A DNA stretch of 64,000 nucleotides from Brevibacterium marinum (GTDB lineage: Bacteria; Actinomycetota; Actinomycetes; Actinomycetales; Brevibacteriaceae), in the NCBI RefSeq assembly GCF_011927955.1, contig NZ_JAATJN010000001.1, positions 806,001-870,000 of the forward strand, read 5' to 3'. Under the pieces are notes generated by a model, which saw only the letters and a program-made list of their open reading frames with translations, had not been told where the DNA came from and searched no databases. A program made the translations under genes and the position numbers. Within the stretch, counting starts at the first letter, position 1. Every line of letters starts with the position of its first letter. Positions 16,481 through 25,043 of the stretch are shown piece after piece.

Positions 16481-17650
16481 ATGTCGCCGAATCATGAGAG
16501 ACAGCTCAGGGATCAGCCGCTGCCGGGCGACCGTCGGCGCTGGCTCGAGCTGCTCAGCGCCCTGGACCTCGACCAGCTCACGGACCGGTTCATCTCCCTC
16601 GTCGTCAGGGTACCCGGCTATGATCCTGCCCCGATACCGGTTTCGGAGCTGAAGCGGACCGGTCACCTGTCGTTCCACACGCTCGTCGAGGGTCTGCGCG
16701 CCGGCGGCTTCGACTCGCCGGTCGCGGTGTCCACGGAGGTCGGTGTCTCGCGGGCCCGCGCGGGGATCCCGCTGGAGGCGCTGATGACGGCGATCAGACA
16801 CGATTTCAATGTGCTGTGGGAGGCCCTGACCGGGGTCGCGACGCAGGACGACGCGGAACTCGTCATCCGGCACACGGGGATCGTGCTGTCGACCGTCGAT
16901 GAGTACGTCTCCCAGGTTCAGCAGGCCTACACTGCCGAGGAGCAGCGGATGCGGGAGGAGGAGTCCTCGGTTCGGCAGGGGCTCATCGCGGGACTGTTCG
17001 ACGACCTCAGCCCGACGGACGAACGTCTGGCCACGATCGCCTCGGCGCTGGGCCTCGATCCCGGGGAGCCGCTTCTCGTCGTCGCCGCGCAAGGCGAGGA
17101 CACCCAGGCGCTGCGGGTTCTCGTGTCGGAGCACGAACGCGCGGGCGGGACCATGTTCACCCACCACCTCGGCGATGCGCTCATCGCTTTCGCGCGGTCG
17201 TCCGAGCTGTCCGGCTCACGCCTGGAGACGATCGAACGTCGCCTCGACGAGGCACGAGTCGGCTTGGTCTACGCCGGCGGGATCGGGTCCCTGCGCCGGT
17301 CTGCCCTGACCGCCCGCGACTTGGCTCGAGTCCTTGCCGCCGACGAAGTGGGGGTGATGACCTGGGAGCGCGGATGGGCCAGGCTCGCGGCGCAGTCGCT
17401 GAATGCGGCGGGGAACTCCATCATCACCGACGTCGAGCGGGCGCTCGCCGTCTGCGGGACGGCCGAGCGTGAGCGCCTCGTCGAGGCCGTGCGCACGTAT
17501 CTGAATTCGGGCAGCATCCGGGCGAGTGCCGCCGAATTGTTCTGTCACCGCAATACAGTGGCCAACCGTCTGCGCCGGTTCGCCGAGCTGACCGGTGTGG
17601 ACCCGATGATCCCCGCTGAGGCGGCCCGCCTGGTCGTCGGCTGGGCGTGA
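16481..17650 (+). CDS. PucR-type (CdaR family) transcriptional regulator
   Basis: A 389-residue regulator. The N-terminal third is an alpha-helical sensor region, the middle (about 170-290) fits the GGDEF-like fold of CdaR/PucR regulators, and the C-terminus carries the PucR helix-turn-helix: RTYLNSGSIRASAAELFCHR followed by NTVANRLRRFAELTG. PucR proteins usually activate purine or ureide use. The divergent MHS carrier and the M20 carbamoylase-type hydrolase are therefore likely targets, and an 11-bp inverted repeat with 70-bp spacing lies in the shared promoter region. The ATG at 16481 has no strong ribosome-binding site. Confidence 0.85.
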   Translation: MSPNHERQLRDQPLPGDRRRWLELLSALDLDQLTDRFISLVVRVPGYDPAPIPVSELKRTGHLSFHTLVEGLRAGGFDSPVAVSTEVGVSRARAGIPLEALMTAIRHDFNVLWEALTGVATQDDAELVIRHTGIVLSTVDEYVSQVQQAYTAEEQRMREEESSVRQGLIAGLFDDLSPTDERLATIASALGLDPGEPLLVVAAQGEDTQALRVLVSEHERAGGTMFTHHLGDALIAFARSSELSGSRLETIERRLDEARVGLVYAGGIGSLRRSALTARDLARVLAADEVGVMTWERGWARLAAQSLNAAGNSIITDVERALAVCGTAERERLVEAVRTYLNSGSIRASAAELFCHRNTVANRLRRFAELTGVDPMIPAEAARLVVGWA

Positions 17651-17655
17651 GCTTG

Positions 17656-17717
17656 GCTGGCCGAGTCGCACCCGCTGGCCGAGTCGCACCCGCTGGCTGA
17701 GTCGTACCCGCTGGCCG
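17656..17717. repeat. Tandem repeat, 18-bp units (3.4 copies)
   Basis: GCTGGCCGAGTCGCACCC repeats at 17656, 17674 and 17692, with a partial fourth at 17710. It starts six bases after the PucR stop. The spacer to the convergent MerR gene contains nothing else that I recognise. Confidence 0.9.
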
Positions 17718-17852
17718 AAAGTGCCTGCGTTGCGCATTTGTGCGCAGCTTCTGCATGTCCTGCTAGCGAGTGCCGATGTGCCCGGCTGGTCGTCGGGCGG
17801 AGCCCTCAGATGCGTCAAGCGACCTCGGCGTTCTCAATCGAGGAGAGTGCCC

Positions 17853-18221
17853 TCAGCCGAGGCGATCGCGGAGGATGCCGAGGAATTCGTCGGCGCGCTC
17901 GACCTGGCGCGCGAGCTTCTCTCGTCTGGCATCGGCATCGTCGAGCAGCGCCATCAGATTGCGCCGAGCCTTCTCCCGTTCTCCGTCGGGGAGGTCGCCT
18001 TCCAGGATGTCCAATTGGGCCAGCAGTTCGCCCATCTCTGCGGTGGAATAGCTGAGCGCCTTCATGCGTCGGATCGTCATCAGGCGTCGGAAGTCCTCGT
18101 CGGTGTAGACCCGGAAGCCGCCCTCGGTTCTGCCGGTGGCGGGGATGAGGCCGATGTCCTCGTAATGGCGCAGGGTCCGTGAAGACAGTCCCGACTTCTC
18201 CGTCATCTCGCCGATGTGCAT
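17853..18221 (-). CDS. MerR family transcriptional regulator
   Basis: A 122-residue regulator with the winged helix-turn-helix of the MerR family at the very N-terminus: MHIGEMTEKSGLSSRTLRHY, then EDIGLIPATGRTEGGFRVYT. The rest is a single coiled-coil dimerisation helix (residues 75-120) with no metal-binding cysteines, so this is not a metal sensor of the classical type. ATG 18221 was chosen because AAAGG lies upstream; a GTG three codons earlier sits on that site. It is divergent from the SulP transporter, with a dyad between them, so SulP is the likely target. Signal unknown. Confidence 0.88.
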   Translation of the reverse strand: MHIGEMTEKSGLSSRTLRHYEDIGLIPATGRTEGGFRVYTDEDFRRLMTIRRMKALSYSTAEMGELLAQLDILEGDLPDGEREKARRNLMALLDDADARREKLARQVERADEFLGILRDRLG

Positions 18222-18360
18222 GCCGCGCACCCTTTCGTCGCCTGTGGTTTCGCTCCAGTCTCCCGTCGACTTTGCCGACTGCCCGCTGCCCCCCGGCGGA
18301 GTCGACTGCGCGCCGCCTGCGTGCAGACCGCGCTCGAAGAGGTCGAACTGGTTTGCACCA

Positions 18361-18386
18361 ACTCTAACGTAACGTTAATGTTGAGT
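18361..18386. promoter_or_regulatory. Candidate MerR operator
   Basis: An imperfect dyad centred on AACGTT: outer arms ACTC and GAGT, inner AAC and GTT. A TTGCAC (18353-18358) and a TAATGT (18376-18381) are spaced by 17 bases and overlap it on the SulP strand. The dyad therefore lies where MerR proteins bind, although the spacer is not the long 19-base type. Confidence 0.4.
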
Positions 18387-18472
18387 CCGAACTCTGACAT
18401 GCCGTGAAGGTTCACGACGACTCACGGCACCACTTCATTTTCCTGTTTCCTTTCTGCTTGTAGGAGGGCCCT

Positions 18473-19996
18473 GTGTCGACCACCCTGCCCCCAGACAGCA
18501 CGCAGCACTCTCCGACTCCGGAGGAACGTCAGAGCGTGCTCCGGGCCCTGAAGCGGCCCGGGTGGCTCAAGACCGAGATCCTGGGTGGACTCGTCGTCGG
18601 GTTGGCACTCATCCCTGAGGCGATCGCCTTCTCCGTCATCGCCGGAGTGGACCCGCGCGTCGGACTCTTCGCTTCATTCACGATGGCTGTGACCGTGGCG
18701 ATCCTCGGCGGGCGACCCGCGATGATCTCCGCGGCGACAGGAGCTGTCGCTCTCGTCATCGCTCCCTTGGTGGCCTCGCACGGCACCGACTACTTCATCG
18801 CCACCGTCATTCTCGCGGGTATCTTCCAGGTGATTCTGGCTCTGGTCGGAGTCGCACGCCTCATGCGATTCATTCCGCGCCAGGTCATGGTCGGCTTCGT
18901 CAATGCGCTGGCCATCCTCATCTTCATGGCCCAGGTGCCCGAACTCCTGAATGTCCCATGGCTGGTCTACCCGCTGTGCCTGCTCGGGCTGATCATCGTC
19001 TTCGTCCTCCCGCGCTTCACCTCCATCGTCCCTGCGCCGCTGGTGGCGATCATCGTCCTGACGGCCCTCGTCGTGGTCTTCGCCTGGGACGTGCCCAACG
19101 TGGGAGACAAGGGACAGCTGCCCGAGTCCCTGCCGAGCCTGCTCCTCCCACAGGTGCCGCTGACACTCGAAACGCTGAAGGTCATCGCCCCCTACGCGCT
19201 GGCGATGGCCCTCGTCGGCCTGCTCGAATCCCTGATGACGGCGAAGCTCGTCGACGATGTCACCGACACCCACTCGAACAAGACGCGCGAGTCGTGGGCG
19301 CAGGGCGTGGCCAACATCGTCACCGGGTTCTTCGGCGGTATGGGCGGCTGCGCCATGATCGGGCAGACCATGATCAATGTGCGTGCTTCGGGCGCTCGGA
19401 CGCGGATCTCGACGTTCTTCGCCGGAGTCTTCCTGCTGATCCTCGTCGTCGCCCTCGGCGACATCGTCGCACTCATCCCCATGGCCGCCCTGGTGGCCGT
19501 CATGATCTTCGTCTCCTGGGCGACCTTCGACTGGCACTCCATCCGTCCCAGCACCCTGCTGCGGATGCCGAAGTCGGAGACCACGGTCATGCTGGTCACC
19601 GTCATCGCCACAGTCTGGACGAACAACCTCGCCGTCGGCGTGATTCTCGGAGTGCTGGTCGCGATGATCGCCTTCGCCAATCGAGTGGCTCACTTCGTCA
19701 GCGTCGACCGGACGATCGTGGAGACCGACGGCCGGACGAACGCTCGCTACACCGTCGACGGTGAACTGTTCTTCGCCTCATCCAACGACCTGTACACGAT
19801 GTTCGACTATGCCGAGGATCCCGAGCACGTCATCATCGACATGCACCGCTCCCACCTTTGGGATGCCTCCACGATCGCAGCCCTGGACTCCGTGACCGAC
19901 AAGTACGAACACTACGGCAAGGAAGTTGAGATCGTCGGACTCAATGACGCCAGCCGCAGAATGCGCGCTCGCCTCGTCGGTCACAGTCCTTCATAG
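18473..19996 (+). CDS. SulP family inorganic anion transporter
   Basis: A 507-residue membrane protein of the SLC26/SulP family, which moves sulfate, bicarbonate or other anions. The N-terminal membrane part has the conserved GLVVGLALIPEAIAFSVIAG segment and about 12-14 helices. The C-terminal cytoplasmic STAS domain (about residues 410-505) is intact (RYTVDGELFFASSNDLYTMF). Start GTG 18473 follows AGGAGG at six bases. It is divergent from a MerR regulator. The last 16 bases overlap the convergent DUF2332 gene. Transported anion not determinable; sulfate and bicarbonate are the usual ones. Confidence 0.92.
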   Translation: MSTTLPPDSTQHSPTPEERQSVLRALKRPGWLKTEILGGLVVGLALIPEAIAFSVIAGVDPRVGLFASFTMAVTVAILGGRPAMISAATGAVALVIAPLVASHGTDYFIATVILAGIFQVILALVGVARLMRFIPRQVMVGFVNALAILIFMAQVPELLNVPWLVYPLCLLGLIIVFVLPRFTSIVPAPLVAIIVLTALVVVFAWDVPNVGDKGQLPESLPSLLLPQVPLTLETLKVIAPYALAMALVGLLESLMTAKLVDDVTDTHSNKTRESWAQGVANIVTGFFGGMGGCAMIGQTMINVRASGARTRISTFFAGVFLLILVVALGDIVALIPMAALVAVMIFVSWATFDWHSIRPSTLLRMPKSETTVMLVTVIATVWTNNLAVGVILGVLVAMIAFANRVAHFVSVDRTIVETDGRTNARYTVDGELFFASSNDLYTMFDYAEDPEHVIIDMHRSHLWDASTIAALDSVTDKYEHYGKEVEIVGLNDASRRMRARLVGHSPS

Positions 19997-21009
19997 CTCT
20001 GGCCATGCGGTCCGGTCAGCGCGCTCGCCTCACCATTCACGGCGAGGACGAAGCGTCCGTCCGGATCGTTGGGCACCTGGTTTCCGATGTCCGGCAGGAC
20101 TCGAGCGCCCTCGTTGCTGATCCACACGACGTCCTCATGTGAACGCATGAGTTCGACGAACTGCGCCCGCTCAGCGGGGGAGACGTAGGCGAGGACGGCA
20201 CTGTGGAAGACCACGACCTGACTGTCTGCGGGAGCCTCTGTCATGAGCGGTCCGATGGACTCGAGCAGATCACCGGCGACCAACCTCGGCGGATCGGGGC
20301 CCATCAATGATGCCGCGGCGGACAGTCTTCTGCGTCGGATGTCATGCTCGGGCCAGATGAGAGATCGGAGCCAATTCCGCTGGTCGGCATCGTTGATGTC
20401 GAGCGGATTGAGGTCGATCCCGGCTCGCCAGGCGACCTCGGGAAGGCGGTCCGGTACCTGTGCGTTCCTCAGTTCGCAGTCGAGCACGACCGGGCTGGGT
20501 CCATCATCGGGGTGGAGGGTCACTGGCCCCGATGGGGTGCCGTAGACGTAGCTGTATCGGTCCGGGTAGAGGCACAGCCCCGCCGAGGCGCCGACTTCGA
20601 TGAGTGAGATCGACCGGTCGATCTGCGCAAGGGCCGGCAAGAGCACGGCGCACCGACCTGCCTCGTTGGTCTGGGTCGAGCGCGCGAGCATGATTTCCCG
20701 GGTCACCTCCCAGTGCTCGAGCAGCCACCTCCGCAGACTCGCGTAGTCACCCGCACCGGCGTTGCCTTCGTCACCGGGGTGGGTGTTGCTGTCATCTCCG
20801 GCGCCGAGGTGGCGAGCAGCTGCGAAGAGAAGGTTGGCCTGGCGCTTCTGCTTTGGCAGTTCGAGGAGCAGGTGGATGATTTCGTCGTCCTCGGCCACTC
20901 CCTGCGCCCATGCGGTGTAGGTCGGTGAGGTGTCGGTCGCCTCGAACCGGGCGAACCTTCGGTAGTAGTCGCGCAGGGACTGCGCGTCGAGTTCGGACAT
21001 CGGTTGCAT
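19981..21009 (-). CDS. DUF2332 domain-containing protein
   Basis: A 342-residue cytosolic protein matching the actinobacterial DUF2332 family in length and landmarks: LRDYYRRFARFEATDTSPTY at the start, LIEVGASAGLCLYPDRYSY in the middle, VVVFHSAVLAYVSPAER and WISNEGARV near the end. The glycine-rich LIEVGASAGL resembles a nucleotide or SAM pocket, so a methyltransferase-like role has some appeal, but the function is unknown. Start ATG 21009 follows GGGAGAGG. It overlaps the end of the convergent SulP gene by 16 bases. Confidence 0.85.
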   Translation of the reverse strand: MQPMSELDAQSLRDYYRRFARFEATDTSPTYTAWAQGVAEDDEIIHLLLELPKQKRQANLLFAAARHLGAGDDSNTHPGDEGNAGAGDYASLRRWLLEHWEVTREIMLARSTQTNEAGRCAVLLPALAQIDRSISLIEVGASAGLCLYPDRYSYVYGTPSGPVTLHPDDGPSPVVLDCELRNAQVPDRLPEVAWRAGIDLNPLDINDADQRNWLRSLIWPEHDIRRRRLSAAASLMGPDPPRLVAGDLLESIGPLMTEAPADSQVVVFHSAVLAYVSPAERAQFVELMRSHEDVVWISNEGARVLPDIGNQVPNDPDGRFVLAVNGEASALTGPHGQSYEGL

Positions 21010-21567
21010 GGCCTCTCCCTCATCAGACTGGGTCGAACCGTGTGCTCGCGAGCATATCGCGTGGAGTCGTGAGCGAACGGATGGTGCGTCTTCCCTGAGG
21101 AGAGATCCGTCACATACGCATCGCGCCAGGTGCCTCCCTGTGCGAGCCCCCTCGTCGTCGGAGGCGGGTGGGTGCAAGCGACCCGGGGTCGCATCGATCA
21201 CACGCGGGGCGAAGCGCCTTGTGGGTGCTGCCCGGTGCCATGGGTGAGCCGCGAGATCTCGTTTCAGCTGGTCATGGCCCGGCCAAAGATGAAGCCCGGA
21301 TAAATGCAAGAGACTGCCCGGAGAACGAGGAAACAAGAACGCTTGGCTTTGGGAGCAAAAGGAGCCTTGTCCTTGTGTCTGAGCGGGGCCGCGGGCACGG
21401 AGCCGATGATGCGGAGTTGATGCGGACTTTAGGAGGTTCTGAGGGGCGGTGTGGCGCTCAAACGTGGACGCCGACCCGGTATAGTAGTGTCAAATATTGA
21501 GACTTACGTGTGTAGTCTGTCGCATGTGTGGGAAGCGAGCACGCGCGGGTAATCGATTGGGGGCATC
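21010..21567. other. 558-bp spacer between divergent DUF2332 and AraC genes
   Basis: No convincing gene. A well-spaced AGGAGG at about 21431 could serve a 33-codon reading frame from GTG 21451, but its product (MALKRGRRPGIVVSNIETY at the start) is unlike anything I know. An AT-rich patch at 21480-21505 probably belongs to the AraC promoter. Confidence 0.35.
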
Positions 21568-22464
21568 ATGGAATCATCCGCAGAGGACGGTGATCGCTCC
21601 CGGCCCACGGGCTATACGAGCGTGGGGGCCACTCAGGCCGAGCAGGTCGCCTTCCTGGCGTCGAAGGGGTGGCACCTGAAGTCGGACCCCGATTCGCTGC
21701 GACTCAATGGCGACATCGTGGTCACCGATGATTTCGTCGTTGCGCGTTACAGCCATGGCCCCGCCGTTGTCGAGTACTCCGCACCTGAGGGGCCGTTGCA
21801 TGATGACGGGGTCATGCTGCACGCCTGTCTCCGTGGGGAGCTGACACTGCACTCCAGAACGGGGGCTGCGCATCTGAAGCCCTTCGACGTCGGTGTCGTC
21901 CAGGCCGGAGACTTCACGGGGGCCGAATGCGAGTCCTCGGCGACGTGCATGATCATCAGCTTCAGGGGCGCAGAGGCGCATGAGCATTATCAGCTGCTCG
22001 CGGGACACTCGAGTGAGGCCCATCTGCGGATACTGAATGCCGCGACATCGTCGTTGTTCCAAGGTTCTGCTGAGGACCTTGAGCCGGGGTTCGTTCAAGT
22101 TCAACGGGGGCTTGAGGAACTCGCCAAGGCGACGGCGATCGGATCGCGTCTGTACCCGGAGTCCCGGGAAGCATCGCTGAGAACGGTCTACGTCCGGGCG
22201 GTGGCCCTGATCGGATCCGTGGCATCCGATGCTGACACCACCGTCGAGTCCATTGCGCAGGACCTGCACGTGTCGCGCTCATACCTGTTCAAGGCTTTCA
22301 AGAACCACGGTTCAACGCCGTCGAACGAGCTCAGGCAGGCCCGAATGGATATGGCGAAGCGCCACATTGACGGAGGTTCCTCCCTGGCCGAAGCGGCCGC
22401 ATCGTCGGGTTTCGGTTCCGTTCGCAAACTCAGGCGAGCCCTCGACATGCGGGACGCCTCTTAG
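21568..22464 (+). CDS. AraC family transcriptional regulator
   Basis: A 298-residue regulator. The N-terminal about 180 residues are a cupin-like sensing domain (AAHLKPFDVGVVQAGDF). The C-terminus carries two AraC helix-turn-helix units: IAQDLHVSRSYLFKAFKNHG, then SLAEAAASSGFGSVRKLRRA. The protein ends only about ten residues after the second unit, where relatives usually continue with a (Y/F)xxSPxxWR-type stretch, so it looks slightly shortened. Its TAG stop (22462-22464) coincides with the left end of an IS5-family element, so insertion may have trimmed the C-terminus. Target genes unknown. DNA binding may still be possible. Confidence 0.82.
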   Translation: MESSAEDGDRSRPTGYTSVGATQAEQVAFLASKGWHLKSDPDSLRLNGDIVVTDDFVVARYSHGPAVVEYSAPEGPLHDDGVMLHACLRGELTLHSRTGAAHLKPFDVGVVQAGDFTGAECESSATCMIISFRGAEAHEHYQLLAGHSSEAHLRILNAATSSLFQGSAEDLEPGFVQVQRGLEELAKATAIGSRLYPESREASLRTVYVRAVALIGSVASDADTTVESIAQDLHVSRSYLFKAFKNHGSTPSNELRQARMDMAKRHIDGGSSLAEAAASSGFGSVRKLRRALDMRDAS

Positions 22465-23425
22465 AGGTTCCGCAGATAGGTCACGGTCGGCGGGTGGGCC
22501 GTGTCTCCCAACGGTGGGTAATCCAGGCGGTTCGGATCAGCCTGCGCACGATGTTCACGGCGTTGGCCAGCGCGATGAACGCGGCGATGACTCGGAACGC
22601 TTCTCTGTGCACACGAGCAGTTTCTTGAAACCGCGGTTGTGCCAGGAGCTGACGCGGTCGACCACCCAGCGGTCTCCGGCTTGTAGTGGGAATCCTTTCT
22701 GGCTGATCTTCGAGCGGCAGCCCCGTTCGTCGAGCAGATCACGGGTCTTGGCACTGTCGTAGCCAGCGTCGAGATGCACGGTGATGTCCTCGGGCAGGCC
22801 CACGCCGTAGCGCAGTTCGAACCGGCCCAGGCACGCCAGAGTCGGGCGCAGAAGGGGTGGGTCGTGCCGGTTGGCGGCTGCGAGCACGCACCCCAGCGGA
22901 ATCCCGGCCCGGTCGGTGAGCACGGAGCGTTTGGTGCCTTGTTTGCCCCGGTCAACCGGTGATTTTCCGGCAGCCGCGCCTCCGCACGGGGCCTTGACTA
23001 CGCAGCCATCTACGCTCAGATCCTCCAGCTGCAGGCCCACGATCTTGTCGTAGGTCTCCAGACAGACCTGCTCCAGGTCCTCGAAGATCCCGGTGGCGAT
23101 CCATTCATCGCGCCGATTGCGCACGGTGGCGGCTAAACAGCTCGCATCAGCGATCCGCTCGTAGGCGGCCCCCAGGACGAGGACCTGAACGGGTTGTCGA
23201 ACACAATCCGGTCGGCGATCCGCGGTCGATAACAACCCAACGGATGAGCAACGTGATGCTCCGGCAGCAACGCGCAGAACTGGTCCCAGATCGATTTAAT
23301 GATGGAAGATGGCAGAGCAGGCACAAGCACCTCGCAGGAGAAGAAACGAGATTTTGACACCTCCTTCCCTCCCGGTGCTTGTGCCTGCCCCACCTCAGCG
23401 ACGCGCCCCTACTTGCAGAACCGCC
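22464..23425 (-). mobile_element. IS5-family insertion sequence (defective)
   Basis: About 960 bp bounded by imperfect inverted ends: GAGGTTCCGCAGATAGG at 22464-22480 and CCTACTTGCAGAACCGCC at 23408-23425. The flanks are TTA on the left and TAG on the right, as expected for the TA-containing targets of this family. The single transposase gene inside is broken by two frameshifts. A second copy of the left end lies at 24977-25043 in the opposite orientation. Confidence 0.82.
22481..23324 (-). pseudogene. IS5-family transposase, two frameshifts
   Basis: Read from GTG 23324 (VPALPSSIIKSIWDQFCALL), the first frame runs to RIADRIVFD. It then continues only in a second frame (PVQVLVLGAAYERIADASC ... 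KLLVCTEKRSE), because one base is missing near 23207. The end (VIAAFIALANAVNIVRRLIR, stop at 22481) is in a third frame, shifted near 22608. The DDE-type landmarks are recognisable: LSVDGCVVKAPCGG, HLDAGYDSAKTRDLL, and the Glu of LVCTEKR near the third catalytic position. With two shifts in different directions no full-length product is expected, so this copy should be unable to move by itself. Programmed frameshifting is less likely because neither site shows a slippery A-run. Confidence 0.85.
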
Positions 23426-23476
23426 TAGGCTAAGCCATCCCTTGGGCAGTGGAGGCTGACTCGTCTCCGGGTGTGA

Positions 23477-24433
23477 TCATACGGCGTTGCGCAGCGCCTG
23501 CACGTTCTCCTGTGCCCAGGTCCGGAAGTCCTTCAGCGCCGGGTTGATCGCACGCACCTTCGCGAGATCCCTCGCGCCGGTGAACTGGGCGTCGAAGTCG
23601 CCGTAGTATTGGAACATGTTCCCGAACTCTTCGGCCGCTGGGATGTCAAACTTCCGGAACACGTCGTAGGGGACGGGTTGGAACCGAACGGGTTCGCCCA
23701 ACGCATCGCCAATGATGTCGGCGTACTCCTGACCGGTGAGGCAGTCCCCTGCGATGCTGACAGTCTGATCGATGAACTCCTCGCCGCGGCGGAGAATCTC
23801 GTAGGCGGTCCGCCCGATGTCGCGGACGTCGATGCCGGCGAGCAGCTTGCCGTCTTCAAAGGGGATGGACAGTGTGAGCTCACCGTCTTCGCCGCGCCGG
23901 GGCTCCACTCCGTCCAGGAAGCCCTGGTAGAAGAACGTCGTGTTAAGGAATGTGGTGGGAACGCCCGCTTGGGTGAACCGTTCGTTGCCTTCACCCTTCG
24001 CATCGAAGTGGGGGACGTTGTAGCGGTCCTGGAGTACGGGCATGCGCTCGTCTTCGATCGGCAGCAGCTCGCGCGTGTCCTCCAGGGTCGACCAGACCAC
24101 ATGATGTAGCCCAGCGGTGCTCGCTGCGGAGGCCAGGTGCGCGATCTCGAGGGACTCCTGATCCGCGGACCCGTGCGCCCAGAAGTTCGTGACGAGGAAC
24201 GCGCCGTACGCCCCATCGAACGCGGCGACGAGGCTCGCCTCGTCGCCGAAGTCTGCTCGGACGACCTCGGCGCCGCGGGACGACAGCTCCTGGGCCGCAG
24301 CCGAGTCAGGATTGCGGGTCAGTGCTCGAACAGTGAACGGGCTGTCGGGGTCATCGAGGATCGCGGCGGCGGCACCACCGCCCTGTGAGCCCGTCGCACC
24401 TGCCACTGCGATGACTTTCTTCGTGGTGTTCAA
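23477..24433 (-). CDS. NmrA/HSCARG-like NAD(P)-binding protein
   Basis: A 318-residue protein of the atypical short-chain dehydrogenase type. It has the N-terminal dinucleotide motif VIAVAGATGSQGGGAAAAIL, a VRALTRNP segment that selects the cofactor phosphate, and FLVTNFWAHGS typical of NmrA proteins. The usual catalytic Tyr-x3-Lys is not obvious, so it may be a redox sensor rather than an enzyme. The start is TTG 24433, chosen because AGGAGG lies just upstream. It is the only intact gene between the two outward-facing IS ends (22464 and 25043), so it may be passenger DNA. A 13-bp tandem repeat lies 45 bases upstream. Confidence 0.82.
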   Translation of the reverse strand: MNTTKKVIAVAGATGSQGGGAAAAILDDPDSPFTVRALTRNPDSAAAQELSSRGAEVVRADFGDEASLVAAFDGAYGAFLVTNFWAHGSADQESLEIAHLASAASTAGLHHVVWSTLEDTRELLPIEDERMPVLQDRYNVPHFDAKGEGNERFTQAGVPTTFLNTTFFYQGFLDGVEPRRGEDGELTLSIPFEDGKLLAGIDVRDIGRTAYEILRRGEEFIDQTVSIAGDCLTGQEYADIIGDALGEPVRFQPVPYDVFRKFDIPAAEEFGNMFQYYGDFDAQFTGARDLAKVRAINPALKDFRTWAQENVQALRNAV

Positions 24434-24478
24434 ATGCCCCTCCTTCAGGTGACGAGCCTGCCGCGATCTGCGGTGACC

Positions 24479-24504
24479 CTTATAGGTAAGCCTTATAGGT
24501 AAGC
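24479..24504. promoter_or_regulatory. Perfect 13-bp tandem repeat upstream of the NmrA-like gene
   Basis: CTTATAGGTAAGC occurs twice without a gap (24479-24491, 24492-24504). The AT-rich sequence and its position 45-70 bases before the TTG start suggest a double operator or promoter element. NmrA-like genes often sit beside an HxlR or MarR regulator; none is present here, so the regulator would be elsewhere. Confidence 0.45.
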
Positions 24505-24872
24505 ATTCTATACTCAGCGGGTCAGACGGCGGGATGAGGGTAGGGCAGGATCAGCTGGCACCATGGGCAAGGCGCCCAAGGGGTCGGACTCGAGTTCGAA
24601 ACCCCAATCGTCGCGCTCGGCGCGGGTGGCGTTGCTACCGGAGGCCCCCCTGAACAGGGGTCTAGCCTCAATACCGTTGAGTCAGAAACGCAAGACGGCG
24701 TCTATAGGTAGGTGGCTGGGTTGCGGTGGAGAGCCGTGGGATCGGCGATTGACCTGCCATCCAGACACCCTCCGTTGGACAACTCGTGGGGTCGGACGCG
24801 GGCGCCGAGGTGGGTTCAGTCGCTGGAGCACTCTGGCCGACGAATCCGCTCCATCCGGGCGGGTGGGGGCAC

Positions 24873-24989
24873 TCAAAGGGAAGCATCCGGCTGCGTCATC
24901 GCGAAGTAGATCATCAGCCGGGCCGGCACCGTCCGGTGACGCTGTTCGACTTGCGCGCGCTCAGCGATCACGTCATCCGCCTGGACCAC
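24873..24989 (-). mobile_element. Remnant of an IS4-type transposase N-terminus
   Basis: A 38-codon stretch encodes VVQADDVIAERAQVEQRHRT followed by VPARLMIYFAMTQ. This matches the conserved start of actinobacterial IS4-family transposases, where a VxExL...RxLPAR(x)xVYFxLA segment precedes the catalytic domain. The similarity stops at MTQ and the frame ends in TGA at 24873. It abuts the IS5 end at 24977. It looks like scar tissue from nested insertions. Confidence 0.45.
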
Positions 24990-25043
24990 CCACCGTTGGG
25001 ATACACGGCCCACCCGCCGACCGTGACCTATCTGCGGAACCTC
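24977..25043 (+). mobile_element. Detached left end of the IS5-family element
   Basis: About 67 bases match the transposase 3'-end and terminal repeat of the element at 22464-23425 at all but about three positions, in the opposite orientation (ending CTATCTGCGGAACCTC at 25028-25043). It is followed by TTA, the same triplet that precedes the other copy at 22461-22463. The two ends thus bracket 22464-25043. Confidence 0.75.
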
